Origin: CAZPXZ01 sp965219495
GTDB taxonomy: Bacteria; Pseudomonadota; Alphaproteobacteria; Rhodobacterales; CAZPXZ01
DNA: 64,000 bases
Direction of reading: 5' to 3'
Assembly: GCA_965219495.1 (NCBI GenBank)
Contig: OZ244777.1
Span: forward strand, 1,860,001-1,924,000
The notes under the pieces are model-generated. The model ran no database searches and had not been told where the DNA came from. It saw only the letters and a list, made by a program, of their open reading frames with translations. Numbering within the stretch: the stretch's first letter is position 1; each line of letters starts with the position of its first letter. The position numbers were made by a program, and so were the translations under genes. Shown here one piece after another: positions 10,042-18,151 of this stretch.

Positions 10042-10769
10042 TCCAGACTCCGTGCGATTCGCGTCTCCGCCGGCAGGCCCAGCCGACCGGCGATCTCCCG
10101 CCAGAGAGCGAACAATTCCGCGGCAGCCTTGCCACGCGGTTCATACTCGGCGACCAGATGCCCGGCCACCAGCGCGTGACGCAAGGCCATCCTTTGACCG
10201 ATCTCGGAAACCGCGATGTCCAGGTCGAACCCGCAGAGTTCCTCCCGGACTTCTTCCTTCAAGCGCCCTCGAGGAGGGACCGCGTTCAGAATGCCGAGGG
10301 CAGGACTGTTGGCCATCGCCGCGAGCTCGATGGAAGCGGTGACTGCCTGCAGGTCGAGAATCGATACGCCGCAAGGAATGGCGACGAGGTCCGCTGCATG
10401 TGCGGCGGAGAGCGCAACGCCTTCGGAATGGGGCGCCGTGTCGATGACGGCGAGATCGGTGCCGTCCCGCGACGCGTCGCCTAGCGGGTCCGACAGCCCA
10501 GAGACCTCGACCGGGAGGATATCCGGGCCGGGCGACATCCGCAGGTCGGCCCAGAGCGCAGCGGAGCCTTGCGGATCGAGATCGAGAACAGCGGTCCGGG
10601 CCCCCGCCGCATGCCCCGCTCCCGCCAAGTGCAAATCCAGCGTGGTCTTGCCGGTGCCGCCCTTCTGGCTAATCTGAGACAGCACGCGCATGGAAGTCGT
10701 CCGTGCTTCCGGACGAATGGCGCGAATGCGCTCCAGGCGCTGGTCGGCGCCGGTTGTCAGAGTCAGCAT
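10038..10769 (-). CDS. parA: ParA-family partition ATPase
   Basis: A 243-aa deviant-Walker ATPase. The Walker A motif KGGTGKTT sits near residues 36-43, LDLDPQGSAALWAD is the A' region, and VIDTAPHSEG is Walker B. ATG 10769 is preceded by AAAGGAAAA at good spacing; an internal ATG at 10691 would remove a 26-aa extension. ParA moves ParB-parS complexes over the nucleoid. The gene is 30 bp downstream of repC and overlaps parB, so replication and partition appear as one leftward operon. It is shorter than RepA of repABC plasmids (~400 aa) and lacks an N-terminal autoregulatory HTH, so this is not a normal repA. Confidence 0.9.
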   Translation of the reverse strand: MLTLTTGADQRLERIRAIRPEARTTSMRVLSQISQKGGTGKTTLDLHLAGAGHAAGARTAVLDLDPQGSAALWADLRMSPGPDILPVEVSGLSDPLGDASRDGTDLAVIDTAPHSEGVALSAAHAADLVAIPCGVSILDLQAVTASIELAAMANSPALGILNAVPPRGRLKEEVREELCGFDLDIAVSEIGQRMALRHALVAGHLVAEYEPRGKAAAELFALWREIAGRLGLPAETRIARSLE

Positions 10770-10799
10770 GAGGTTTTTCCTTTCATTTCTGGGTTGGGA

Positions 10800-12113
10800 T
10801 TACTGAAGGCGCCGACTCGCCGGCCGTGCGAGAATGCCCTGCACGGAGGCCTCCAGATTGACGGGGTCTCCCCGGGAGAACTTTCGCGTGATTCCGCGGA
10901 GCGCGCCGCCCGGGCTTCGAACCGGAGCGGCCGGATGTGCTTGGTTGCGGTCGAGCACGACCACTGCCGCGGCGGCGGCATAGGGGCCGAGACAGTCCAT
11001 CGCCTGTTCCCAGGCGCTGTGGCTGATGCCGAGATCGCCGATGCGCATTCGCGCTGCCTGGATCACGCTCCTCTCGGAGGTGGAACCATCCGCTTCAGGG
11101 AGTCGCTCGATCAGCCAGCGCACTTCGTCGGTCGCGACATGGCAGAGATCGCTCGGCGCGGGAAGCACCGGCTTTGGCTGGGGGGTGACGGTTCTCGTTT
11201 CGGACCGGCCCCCTGTTCTTCTTCCCGGCCCTCCGACCGATTCCTTGCGCCGGACGGGCCGGAGGACGTTCGGAGAATCTATCTTGTAGGATTCAACTAC
11301 AGAGTCCTTTTCTTTGTAATTTGTATGGCGGCGGACCTTTTTGTCCGCCGCGCCGGACATTTTTGACCGCCCGGCGTTGCACGCCAACGATTTAGCTGCG
11401 GCGTTGTCCGAACTGGAAAACGCCTTCAACAAGGTGGATTTTGCGGTGAGTGCCCGCTCCAGCGCCGCCTGGAGGACCGCCGGGTTCGAGATGCGGGAGG
11501 GGCGAGAAGGTAGCGCCAAGAGCACTTTCTCGGCTGCCGCCACCGCTTTCGCCGCCGGATGATCATCGGGCATTGAGCCAATTAGGCAGCGCAGTTCGCC
11601 AGTCTCCTGGCTCAGTCGCAGCCGCGCAACGCGAAGTGCATCGAGCTCATCCTCGCGTCGGCGTTTGGCTTCCTCCAAATTCGGGTAGAACGCGATCAGT
11701 GGCGCTAGGTTGAGGCCAAACACATGCAGCACGCCGGCGGAGCCGCGGAGGCAGCCACGGTGGCCGTCTCCCCGCGACTGCTTATGAATCGCTCCAAGTT
11801 CGATCAACTCGCGTTCGGCGCGGCGCACGGACCGTGAATCCAGCCGCAGCGCATCCGCAATGGCGCACTGCGACAGGTAGCAGACCGGTTCCGGCGCGGT
11901 GCCCTCCCAATCGCGTGGATCCGTGCGGCGGACCAGGAACGAAAAGAGGCGAATCGCCGGGCGGCTGAAACCGATCTCCGGGCCGGCACACTCCACGAGT
12001 TTCAAGAGATCCCAGCATGTCTTTCCGTTCGGAAGCGCTGGCGGCGCGTTGGCGGCGATCGCGGCGCGTATTATCGGCGGATGTGAGAAATCCGTGAGTT
12101 CACATATTTGCAT
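10800..12113 (-). CDS. repC: RepC-type plasmid replication initiator
   Basis: A 437-aa protein from ATG 12113, preceded by GAAGGAAC. Residues ~30-190 hold the RepC winged-helix domain (ADALRLDSRSVRRAERELIELGAI, then a short basic loop and FGLNLAPLIAFY). The C-terminal domain contains RSPGGALRGITRKFSRGD, a hallmark of the family. RepC initiates replication of repABC-type plasmids, and its origin normally lies inside its own coding sequence; here an A+T-rich island at 11278-11332 falls in the linker region. repC comes first in the operon, before parA and parB, the reverse of classical repABC order. An antisense RNA gene faces its leader. Family assignment is strong. Confidence 0.85.
   Translation of the reverse strand: MQICELTDFSHPPIIRAAIAANAPPALPNGKTCWDLLKLVECAGPEIGFSRPAIRLFSFLVRRTDPRDWEGTAPEPVCYLSQCAIADALRLDSRSVRRAERELIELGAIHKQSRGDGHRGCLRGSAGVLHVFGLNLAPLIAFYPNLEEAKRRREDELDALRVARLRLSQETGELRCLIGSMPDDHPAAKAVAAAEKVLLALPSRPSRISNPAVLQAALERALTAKSTLLKAFSSSDNAAAKSLACNAGRSKMSGAADKKVRRHTNYKEKDSVVESYKIDSPNVLRPVRRKESVGGPGRRTGGRSETRTVTPQPKPVLPAPSDLCHVATDEVRWLIERLPEADGSTSERSVIQAARMRIGDLGISHSAWEQAMDCLGPYAAAAAVVVLDRNQAHPAAPVRSPGGALRGITRKFSRGDPVNLEASVQGILARPASRRLQ
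11278..11332. other. A+T-rich island inside repC, candidate oriV
   Basis: A ~55-bp stretch rich in T and A (CTTTTCTTTGTAATTTGTAT and flanks) stands out within a GC-rich gene, in the linker between the two RepC domains. In repABC plasmids the origin maps to an A+T-rich segment within repC. No iterons were identified here, so the assignment is by analogy. Confidence 0.35.
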
Positions 12114-12168
12114 GTTCCTTCAGGCCCGGGTGACGCGAGTCGAATCGAATCGACCGCGCCGCTCGGAC

Positions 12169-12197
12169 TTGACAGGGAGAAAGAGCTGCGATACATT
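12169..12197 (+). promoter_or_regulatory. Strong sigma70-type promoter facing repC
   Basis: TTGACA (12169-12174), a 17-bp spacer and TACATT (12192-12197) form a near-consensus vegetative promoter reading rightwards, away from repC. The predicted transcript would start near 12204 and meet an intrinsic terminator about 105 nt later. Confidence 0.75.
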
Positions 12198-12203
12198 CAA
12201 CCA

Positions 12204-12311
12204 AGGTTCACTGGTTGGGTTGCTTGCTTCCTCGTTCTGCTGTGTCGTCCGAGTGTGGTGGTCAACTCGATTTCTTGGGAAAGCCGTCTCGCAAGGACGG
12301 CTTTCTTTTTT
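12204..12311 (+). ncRNA. Putative counter-transcribed RNA antisense to the repC leader
   Basis: This is a ~108-nt interval between a near-consensus promoter and a perfect intrinsic terminator, with no convincing open frame or ribosome site. It is antisense to the region upstream of repC (start at 12113, minus strand), so it can pair with the repC leader. repABC plasmids make a small antisense RNA at this relative position that blocks RepC synthesis and causes incompatibility. Promoter, terminator and orientation are seen directly; the control function is inference. The 5' end falls beside a short dyad (12198-12217, CAACCA...TGGTTG), and the 3' end carries the terminator hairpin. Confidence 0.65.
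12280..12311 (+). terminator. Intrinsic terminator of the antisense RNA
   Basis: A perfect 9-bp stem, AAAGCCGTC / GACGGCTTT, with a 7-nt loop is followed by C and six T's (12306-12311). No T-run follows it on the minus strand, so it should stop only rightward transcription. Confidence 0.85.
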
Positions 12312-12371
12312 GGCTTGCGCTCTGCCCCGTAATGAATTAGCCTGTCCTCCAGTTTGATTTGCACTGGAGGA

Positions 12372-12411
12372 TCCCGAGCGGGAATTCGGTAATAGCAGTT
12401 CCGAGCGGAAC
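12372..12411. promoter_or_regulatory. Two related dyads upstream of repC
   Basis: TCCCGAGCGGGA (12372-12383) and GTTCCGAGCGGAAC (12398-12411) are both perfect inverted repeats around an AG centre and share CCGAGCGG. Their centres are 27 bp apart. They could be parS sites or operators for ParB or another regulator of the replicon. The 14-bp copy resembles, but is 2 bp shorter than, the GTT-N4-GC-N4-AAC pattern described for repABC parS. Confidence 0.45.
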
Positions 12412-12889
12412 CAAGTCTTGCACACGGCAGAGAGCATGTTTCATGACCACGCTCCGGCGAAGAGTTTCAATTTGAGCAATTGCTGGATTAACCGGCGTCA
12501 CGGAAAAGCAGGATTTGGCGCAACGATGCGGCCGGAAAAACTGCCGGAATACGACTTGGTCTTCCCCAGCATGGCCGATATGGTGAAAGCCCACCAGAGG
12601 GAATTGGAGGGCTAAGTCCGGTTGCAGTGAAAGCTGGTTTTCGCAGCGAATCAGTGCCGGATCTTTCATTCGCATCGCTCCGAAAATGCGCGCGGAATCG
12701 CAATGGAACCGCCAATTGATCTGTCCCGGACATGGCATGAATTTTGCGAACCGCTCCACGTTCCACGCAACCAGGGCGCTTGTCCGACTCACGGAGTCCT
12801 TTCTTTCGGCGATCCGCGATCCACGCACAGCAGGAATGCTGGTCGCTTCGCGGGCGCCGCTCCCGGTCAGAGTGCTTCGCGGGGGTTCT
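12412..12889. other. No recognised gene
   Basis: This stretch lies between the repC control region and the recognisable end of the GMC oxidoreductase remnant. The minus-strand frame of that remnant stays open to 12337, but the sequence past the normal GMC C-terminus matches nothing known to me, suggesting the original stop was lost. A 65-codon plus-strand frame (12418-12615) has no convincing start or relative. Confidence 0.4.
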
Positions 12890-13746
12890 CGCCATTGCCC
12901 GCAAACACGTGCGTCCAAGCGATTGGGCTCGGCGCGCGCATGCGCGATGATCTGATCTGCTGCCCTCAGCGCCAATGCCTGCGCGATAGCGGTCGGATGC
13001 AGCACACTCGACGTCACAAATACGCCGGCATCGGCGATGTAAAGGTTTGGCGCTTCGTGGCAGCGGCTGAAGCGGTCCACAACCGAGGTTTCGGGATTTT
13101 CGCCCATCCTCGCGGCACCCATCGGGTGAAAGCCCGCCTCGGACTTGAGCGGCGTGCGACGGATTTCAACTGCGCACGCCGCTTCAAGCACTTTCACCGC
13201 GCGCTCGATCCCGAATTCGAGTATCCGCCGGCTATTGAATGAAACCCGATACACCATACGAGGCGCCGGTACGCCGTCATTGTCCGACCGGGTGTCGGAA
13301 AGAACGATCCGGTTTTCCGGATCCGGCAGGTCTTTCGCACAGACACTCAAGCCCGCTGCGTGCGCGAGCAGACTGCCACCGGTCGATCCCGTGCCTGGAA
13401 CCGGACCCCGCGAGCAGACGAACCGATGGAGAGTTGCAGCTCGCAGCCGCGAATGAATCCCCGTTCTTCTCGGGTGGATGCGAACTCGAGCGAAATAATG
13501 CCCGCCGCTTGGCCCTTCCACACGTCAAAGGGTTCCGCGAACCAGCCATCCACCGAGCCATAGGGATGCAGCATGAGCTTCCGTCCGACGAGCCCGCTGC
13601 CGTTTGCGAAGCCGTTTGGAAGATGCTTCGAGGAAGACGCCAGCAACAACCGCGGCGTTCCGACCCCGTTGGCCGCCAGGACGAAACGGGAGGCGCGAAC
13701 CCGCAATTGTCCCCCGGGTCCCGCGCCTTGCAACATCCCACTTATG
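12890..13746 (-). pseudogene. GMC oxidoreductase, C-terminal part (left of the transposon)
   Basis: The frame entering from the transposon side reads RFVLAANGVGTPRLLLASS and continues to a point near 13405. There it shifts frame to GPVPGTGSTGGSLLAHAAG, and ends in the GMC_oxred_C signature: GFHPMGAARMGENPETSVVD, then NLYIADAGVFVTSSVLHPTA with the catalytic-domain histidine region. GMC enzymes are FAD-dependent alcohol or sugar dehydrogenases/oxidases. The frameshift and the inserted element both show it is dead. Its N-terminal half is at 16121-16961 in the same orientation. Confidence 0.85.
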
Positions 13747-16120
13747 TATATGGATTTCAGATCAGGTTTGTTCCTTTCATTGCGAGATGGCCGAGTGTCG
13801 CCCATTTCAGGCGTACGTAGCCTTGCCAGACTTTTTGGGTTCCCGGCAAGGGCTGCTGTCGTCGAGCGTGAAACCCAACGATGCCTGCGAGGTCGATCAC
13901 GAAGATGCGGATATCCGGCCGATGGCCCGGCGGCGCTCGCGCCCGGGGGCCGCCCTGCGCCTTGAGCAGGGCATACAAGACGTCGATTTCCTCCTGGCTG
14001 ACGACTTCGTCGGCCGGGGTGTCGGGCTTGTCGCGGGCCATGCGTTCGAGATCGAAGACATGGCAGGCGGTGATGGCGTCGAAGACGAGACACTTGCGCA
14101 GGTCGTCGGCATGGTCGAGCCGGCGATCCTCGATGCGGGTGCCGGTCTTCAACGCCTTGAAGAAAAGCTCGATGGTCCATCGCAGCACATACCAGCGGAT
14201 GGCGGTCTTCGCGGTCTCCACAAGATTGCCAACCCCGGCGGCCTCCGCTTCGGGGCGGCTTTCGGCGCCGGCGCTGTCGAGGCCTTCGGTGGTGAGCAAC
14301 AGCCAGTGCAGGGCGTTCTTCCTGTTGGGCGTTTCGGTTGCCGACACCGCGAGCATGCGGACCGGCGGCTGGCCTGCGGCGGCCTGCGGCGCCGCCAGCC
14401 TCACTTCGGTGGCGCGGATGTCGATGTGCACTGTGCGCTTTTTGCGGGTGCGCTTGCCACCGCAAGCGGCCAGTTCCAGCGTCTGCGTCGCCAATCGCGG
14501 CTGCCCGGCGAGGTGCTCCCACAGATCCGCTTTCTGGCCGTCTTCCAGGACCACCTGCCGTTGCGCCGAACGGCTGGCGCGCACCAGCAGCCTGGCGCCG
14601 TCGGATGCCGCCTTGCATAGCAGTTCCCAAAAATCACCCTCTCGATCGCAGATATTGACCACCCGCGTTCCGGGGCAGGCGGCGGCCAGTTCCTGGGCCC
14701 GGTCGAGGCCGCGCAACCAGCGGGCGCTCTCCTTGTCGTTGACTTCCGGACCCGGTTCCATGCCGTCGGCGGTCTTGCCGCTGCGGAACGCCGCGTTCAA
14801 TTCAAACAGGCCCAACGGGCGTCCGGCCAGGGTGACCGCAAGTCCGGTATGGGCGAGAATGCCGGAGGCTCCCTTGCCGCCGCCGCCCAGCCCGTCAAGG
14901 CCGCCAGTCGCCTCCAGCCCGTCATAATTGAGCGTGGTGGTGTCCTGGATGGCAAGAACCGTCGGTTCCAGCCGGCAACGCTCGACCAGCATCTCCCGGT
15001 GCGGCTCCAGGATGTGTTCCATGCTCACCTTCTCGTTCGACAGCAAGCGATAGGCCGCCTTCTGCTCCGCCCGGGCCGGAAAGATCACCGGAAGCGACTC
15101 GCCGAGATGCCGCAGCCACGCCCGGCCCATGCGCACAATCCGGTCCCGAATCCGGCCATCGGTATGGGTGCTGCGGCCATACTCCCGGCAGGCCCAATCC
15201 GTGTCTGCGTCCAGGTACAGGGAAGGAGCCGTGCCGATCGCCCGCTTCGGCGCCCGGCGCAACGCTTCGCGCCAGCCGGCCGACAGCGGCTTCATCCAGA
15301 CGCTTCGTCTTACCCCCGGCGCGCCGCCGGCGCAATCCGGCCGCCGTCCCTCGGTGCGCTGCGGACAGCAGCGCCACCGCGCTGCCCGATAACAACGACC
15401 GGAATAGCCGGGGCTGATATAGGTGAAGGCCATCACCGGCCGCACCGCGTACGCCGCTTGCCAGTCTTCGGCCAACCGATCGCTCGCCATCCGCAACACC
15501 CGGGAAGCGAGGCCGTGCACCCGCACCCCCGGAAGAATCAGGAACCGGTGATTGCAGACCACCCGCGGCAGGTTGGCGGCTCGCGCATCCGGCGACCAGC
15601 CGATGAAGGCGTCGCGCGCCTGCTGATGCCAGCCCGCCGACGAAAACCCGATGCCGCCGAGGCAGCCATGCGTCGCCGACCGGATCCAATACCGCAACTG
15701 ACCGCCCGGAGCCCGCGCCCAGCCCTGCGGATGATGCGTCTCCATCATCGACTCCCACCGCCGACGGTCCGCATCTCCGCCCAACGGCTCCAGCGTCAGC
15801 TCGCCACAAGCCCGCAACGAACACTGAAGCGCAAGGTCCGGGAAATCCGTCGAAGGCGCCGGCCGCCGCGCGTCCGCCTCGAAATTCGGCGCCGACCGCG
15901 CCGCCGGCAAAGCCAGCCCAAGCTTCGACGCAAGAACCGGCAACGCCTTCGCCGCCGCCGAAACGCACAGCTGCCCGCAGCGATTGCGCCAGTCTTCATG
16001 CTGGCATAACGAACGCGTCAGAACATTCCGCGTGATACCCTGTTCCCGGAGCGCACCCTTCAGCCACTCGATGGTGGTGGAACGAAACTGATGAAGACCA
16101 ACCTGCATACCCTCCATATA
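13747..16120 (-). mobile_element. IS4-type insertion sequence carrying a DruA-transposase fusion
   Basis: The element separates two halves of one GMC oxidoreductase gene. Both presumptive ends begin with TATATGGA (13747-13754; inverted at 16113-16120), followed by weaker similarity (T-T-T-C-A-G-A-T-C-AGGTTTG against G-G-G-T-A-T-G-CAGGTTGG), so the terminal repeats are imperfect. The right repeat overlaps the transposase start codon. No target duplication was found, so the true ends may be some bases outside these limits. The host gene was probably damaged by frameshifts as well, but the order of events is unknown. Confidence 0.7.
13757..16117 (-). CDS. Fusion of DUF4338 (DruA-like) domain and IS4-family DDE transposase
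   Basis: 786 aa from ATG 16117. Residues ~10-300 match the DUF4338 family typified by DruA of Druantia defence: SLCQHEDWRNRCGQL, later LRYWIRSATHGCLGGIGFSS, FIGWSPDARAANL, VVCNHRFLILPGV and a C-terminal VWMKPLSAGWREAL. Residues ~300-780 are an IS4/Tn5-like RNase H transposase with catalytic D in AIQDTTTLNYDG (~390), D in NICDREGDFW (~490) and E in WTIELFFKALKTG (~650), the last matching the Y-R-E-K type box. The reading frame is complete, so the enzyme could be active. Known families support each half; the role of the DruA part in transposition is not known to me. Confidence 0.85.
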   Translation of the reverse strand: MEGMQVGLHQFRSTTIEWLKGALREQGITRNVLTRSLCQHEDWRNRCGQLCVSAAAKALPVLASKLGLALPAARSAPNFEADARRPAPSTDFPDLALQCSLRACGELTLEPLGGDADRRRWESMMETHHPQGWARAPGGQLRYWIRSATHGCLGGIGFSSAGWHQQARDAFIGWSPDARAANLPRVVCNHRFLILPGVRVHGLASRVLRMASDRLAEDWQAAYAVRPVMAFTYISPGYSGRCYRAARWRCCPQRTEGRRPDCAGGAPGVRRSVWMKPLSAGWREALRRAPKRAIGTAPSLYLDADTDWACREYGRSTHTDGRIRDRIVRMGRAWLRHLGESLPVIFPARAEQKAAYRLLSNEKVSMEHILEPHREMLVERCRLEPTVLAIQDTTTLNYDGLEATGGLDGLGGGGKGASGILAHTGLAVTLAGRPLGLFELNAAFRSGKTADGMEPGPEVNDKESARWLRGLDRAQELAAACPGTRVVNICDREGDFWELLCKAASDGARLLVRASRSAQRQVVLEDGQKADLWEHLAGQPRLATQTLELAACGGKRTRKKRTVHIDIRATEVRLAAPQAAAGQPPVRMLAVSATETPNRKNALHWLLLTTEGLDSAGAESRPEAEAAGVGNLVETAKTAIRWYVLRWTIELFFKALKTGTRIEDRRLDHADDLRKCLVFDAITACHVFDLERMARDKPDTPADEVVSQEEIDVLYALLKAQGGPRARAPPGHRPDIRIFVIDLAGIVGFHARRQQPLPGTQKVWQGYVRLKWATLGHLAMKGTNLI

Positions 16121-16961
16121 GATGAATCACATGGCTGATACAAGTACGGATCCTTGAAAGGTCCCGCGCATGGCGCCGCCCTGACCTGTCCGCGCGCATC
16201 GTGATCCAGCCTGTGCGCCCGGGTATGGGTTCGCAACTCCATTCCAGCGGATTGGGCGTCGCGCACGTATGCTCTGTCGGCCCGCGCGCGCACCCGTGCG
16301 GGACAACCGATATGAGAATTCCCGGGTGCGTGCACGGCGTGGCGGCAGGCGCGAGCGCATCGCGTCCGACCACGATCTCCACTGGCCAGCAATGCCAGCC
16401 CAGCGCCCTGCATTCCCCTGCGATCTGCTTGCCCATGGAACCGACGGGCGGCATCGGATCATGCCGACGTGCGGGCGCCCCCGGACCGCCGGACTTTCAG
16501 GCCAAGCCGATGCGTTCTTCGTTGACCCGGTAGTACGGTTCCAACGAATCGTAGGCAAGCGGCCAGTCGTCCCCTGCCCCGCCTTCGGAACCAACTCGAG
16601 AATCCTCCGGCTGGAAACGGGGCGCATGGGCCGCCCGGTAGATCGAGCTTCCTCCCACTCCATTCCCGAACATGGGCTGGATCGGCGATTCGCTTTCATC
16701 CACCGGGAAATCCGCGGCGATTCGGCGCACGTTCGGGTTGGCGCTCAGGGCGCCGCGCTGGAGGCGGCGACGCTTGGCCGAGCCCGCCGGTACGCTGGCG
16801 TGATCGAACCAACCCCCTCGTTCGATGCAAAGCACCCGAAGTCCTGCAGACGCGAGCCGCCAGGCGGCGGCAGCACCGGTTGGACCGGCTCCAATTACCG
16901 CTACGTCCGCTTCCAACTCTTGCTTTGCCGAGTGAGATCCGACGCTCGGAACGAATGCCAA
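16121..16961 (-). pseudogene. GMC oxidoreductase, N-terminal part (right of the transposon)
   Basis: ATG 16961 opens a frame with the FAD-binding dinucleotide fold ADVAVIGAGPTGAAAAWRLA, the GMC ADFPVDESESPIQPMFGNGV segment and DDWPLAYDSLEPYYRVNEE, ending at a stop at 16497. The match resumes in other frames as GKQIAGECRALGWHCWPVEI and, further on, MELRTHTRAHRLDHDARGQV, so at least two frameshifts precede the transposon junction. The start lies 20 bp after the M14 peptidase stop, so it was the third gene of that leftward operon. Confidence 0.8.
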
Positions 16962-16980
16962 CTCCCACCAACCGGCCAGG

Positions 16981-18138
16981 CTACCTCAACTTCGAGAGCA
17001 CTGAATTGAGCGCCACCAGAGACGCCGCGCCCAGCCTTCGGCACCGTTCGGACGAAAAGCCTTTCTCCGCGTCGAGCGCGTGCTCGCAGTCCTTGAACGG
17101 CAACTCCACGAGCACGGTGAGGCACTGGAAGGTCTCGCCTACGTAGTTCCACGACATCTGCAGGTTCGCGGTTTCCGGGGCGCCGCCGGGATAGGCATAG
17201 CCCATCTTGTAGTCCGGATTGGCCTGCATCATGGCGCGCTCGAATGACCGGAAGTTGGAACGCATTGCCTGGGTGAGCGACGGGACTTCGAGCGGTCCGC
17301 CCAGGAACATGTAGGGCAGTTCCTCGTCTCCGTGCGCATCCATATAGAAGTCGACTCCGGTCTCATGCATGAGGTTGCGGACGCAGAATACTTCCGGGCT
17401 CGTGTCGGGGTCGGGTTCGACCCACGCGCGGTTCAAATCGATCTTTTTGGCGTTCCGTCGAGTAAAACCGCGCCGCACTCCGTCCGGATTCATGCAGGGC
17501 ACGACATACCACACCGTTTCCTTGAGCACCTTCCGCGCGAGAAAATCATCCGGATCGATCAAGCGTTCGATCAGTCCTTCCAAGTACCACCCGGCCATCG
17601 ACTCGGACGGGTGCTGGCGTCCCGTAATCCAGCAGACCCTTCGGTCCCCGCCCGGTTCGCCGAAGCGCAACAGGTCCATGTCGTTTCCGTCCGTGCTGCG
17701 TCCGATCACGCTGGCCTTGACTCCGCTTGACGCCGCTGCCCGCGCAATAAGCTTGCGGTAGCGCTCATACCCGTACGGCGGGAAACTCGCCAGATAGACG
17801 CAATCGCTTGCGGGAGTCAGACGAAGGACGAGACAGTTGTTCTCGACCGAGGTGGGAATGCGGATCCAATTGTCGAGATCGTAGGAAACGCATCCTCGAT
17901 AGTCCTCCCAAGGATCCGGTATGTCGGACTCCATTCGCTCCGGCAACCGGAAGGCATCGCAAGCATTCTCCAGGATCATGCAACACGGCACGCCCCGCGC
18001 TCCGGATACCCGGAAATAAAACCAGTACTTCTCGTCCGTATCCGGGTCTGCTTTCAACCGCAGGCGAATCCTCGACGGATCGGAGGCATCGACAATATCG
18101 ATACTGCCCCCTTCGAACCCACTGCTAATGGTGATCAT
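16981..18138 (-). CDS. M14 zinc carboxypeptidase, cytosolic (CCP/AGBL-like) type
   Basis: 385 aa. The N-terminal ~130 residues form the beta-sandwich typical of cytosolic carboxypeptidases (FYFRVSGARGVP, then FPPYGYERYRKL). The peptidase domain has the zinc site H and E in GRQHPSESMAGW (~175), R in FTRRN, NLNRAW-type IDLNRAW, the third zinc histidine in DAHGDEELPY (~268) and the catalytic glutamate in LVELPFKD (~343). No signal peptide is visible, so it is cytoplasmic. It removes C-terminal residues from peptides or releases an amino acid from an amide conjugate; the substrate is unknown. It is 13 bp after an alpha/beta hydrolase and 20 bp before the dead GMC gene, one leftward operon diverging from the peptide ABC/hydantoinase operon. 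Confidence 0.85.
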   Translation of the reverse strand: MITISSGFEGGSIDIVDASDPSRIRLRLKADPDTDEKYWFYFRVSGARGVPCCMILENACDAFRLPERMESDIPDPWEDYRGCVSYDLDNWIRIPTSVENNCLVLRLTPASDCVYLASFPPYGYERYRKLIARAAASSGVKASVIGRSTDGNDMDLLRFGEPGGDRRVCWITGRQHPSESMAGWYLEGLIERLIDPDDFLARKVLKETVWYVVPCMNPDGVRRGFTRRNAKKIDLNRAWVEPDPDTSPEVFCVRNLMHETGVDFYMDAHGDEELPYMFLGGPLEVPSLTQAMRSNFRSFERAMMQANPDYKMGYAYPGGAPETANLQMSWNYVGETFQCLTVLVELPFKDCEHALDAEKGFSSERCRRLGAASLVALNSVLSKLR

Positions 18139-18151
18139 GCTGTTTTCCTCC

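Noticed and set aside
12337..13521. A 394-codon minus-strand frame as one intact protein
   Set aside because: Only its middle part matches a GMC C-terminal domain; the start lies past a frameshift and the end runs beyond the normal C-terminus.
13757..16117. A Druantia defence system
   Set aside because: The DruA-like domain is fused to a transposase inside an insertion sequence, and no other Druantia gene (such as the large DruE helicase) is present.
13735..16135. A target-site duplication flanking the IS4-type element
   Set aside because: Sequences just outside the TATATGGA repeats differ; ACTTATGTAT and a similar inverted string at 16137-16147 do not make a convincing direct repeat.
17400..17440. 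tRNA-like GGTTCGA string
   Set aside because: It lies inside the M14 peptidase coding sequence and has no cloverleaf around it; similar strings elsewhere are also coding.
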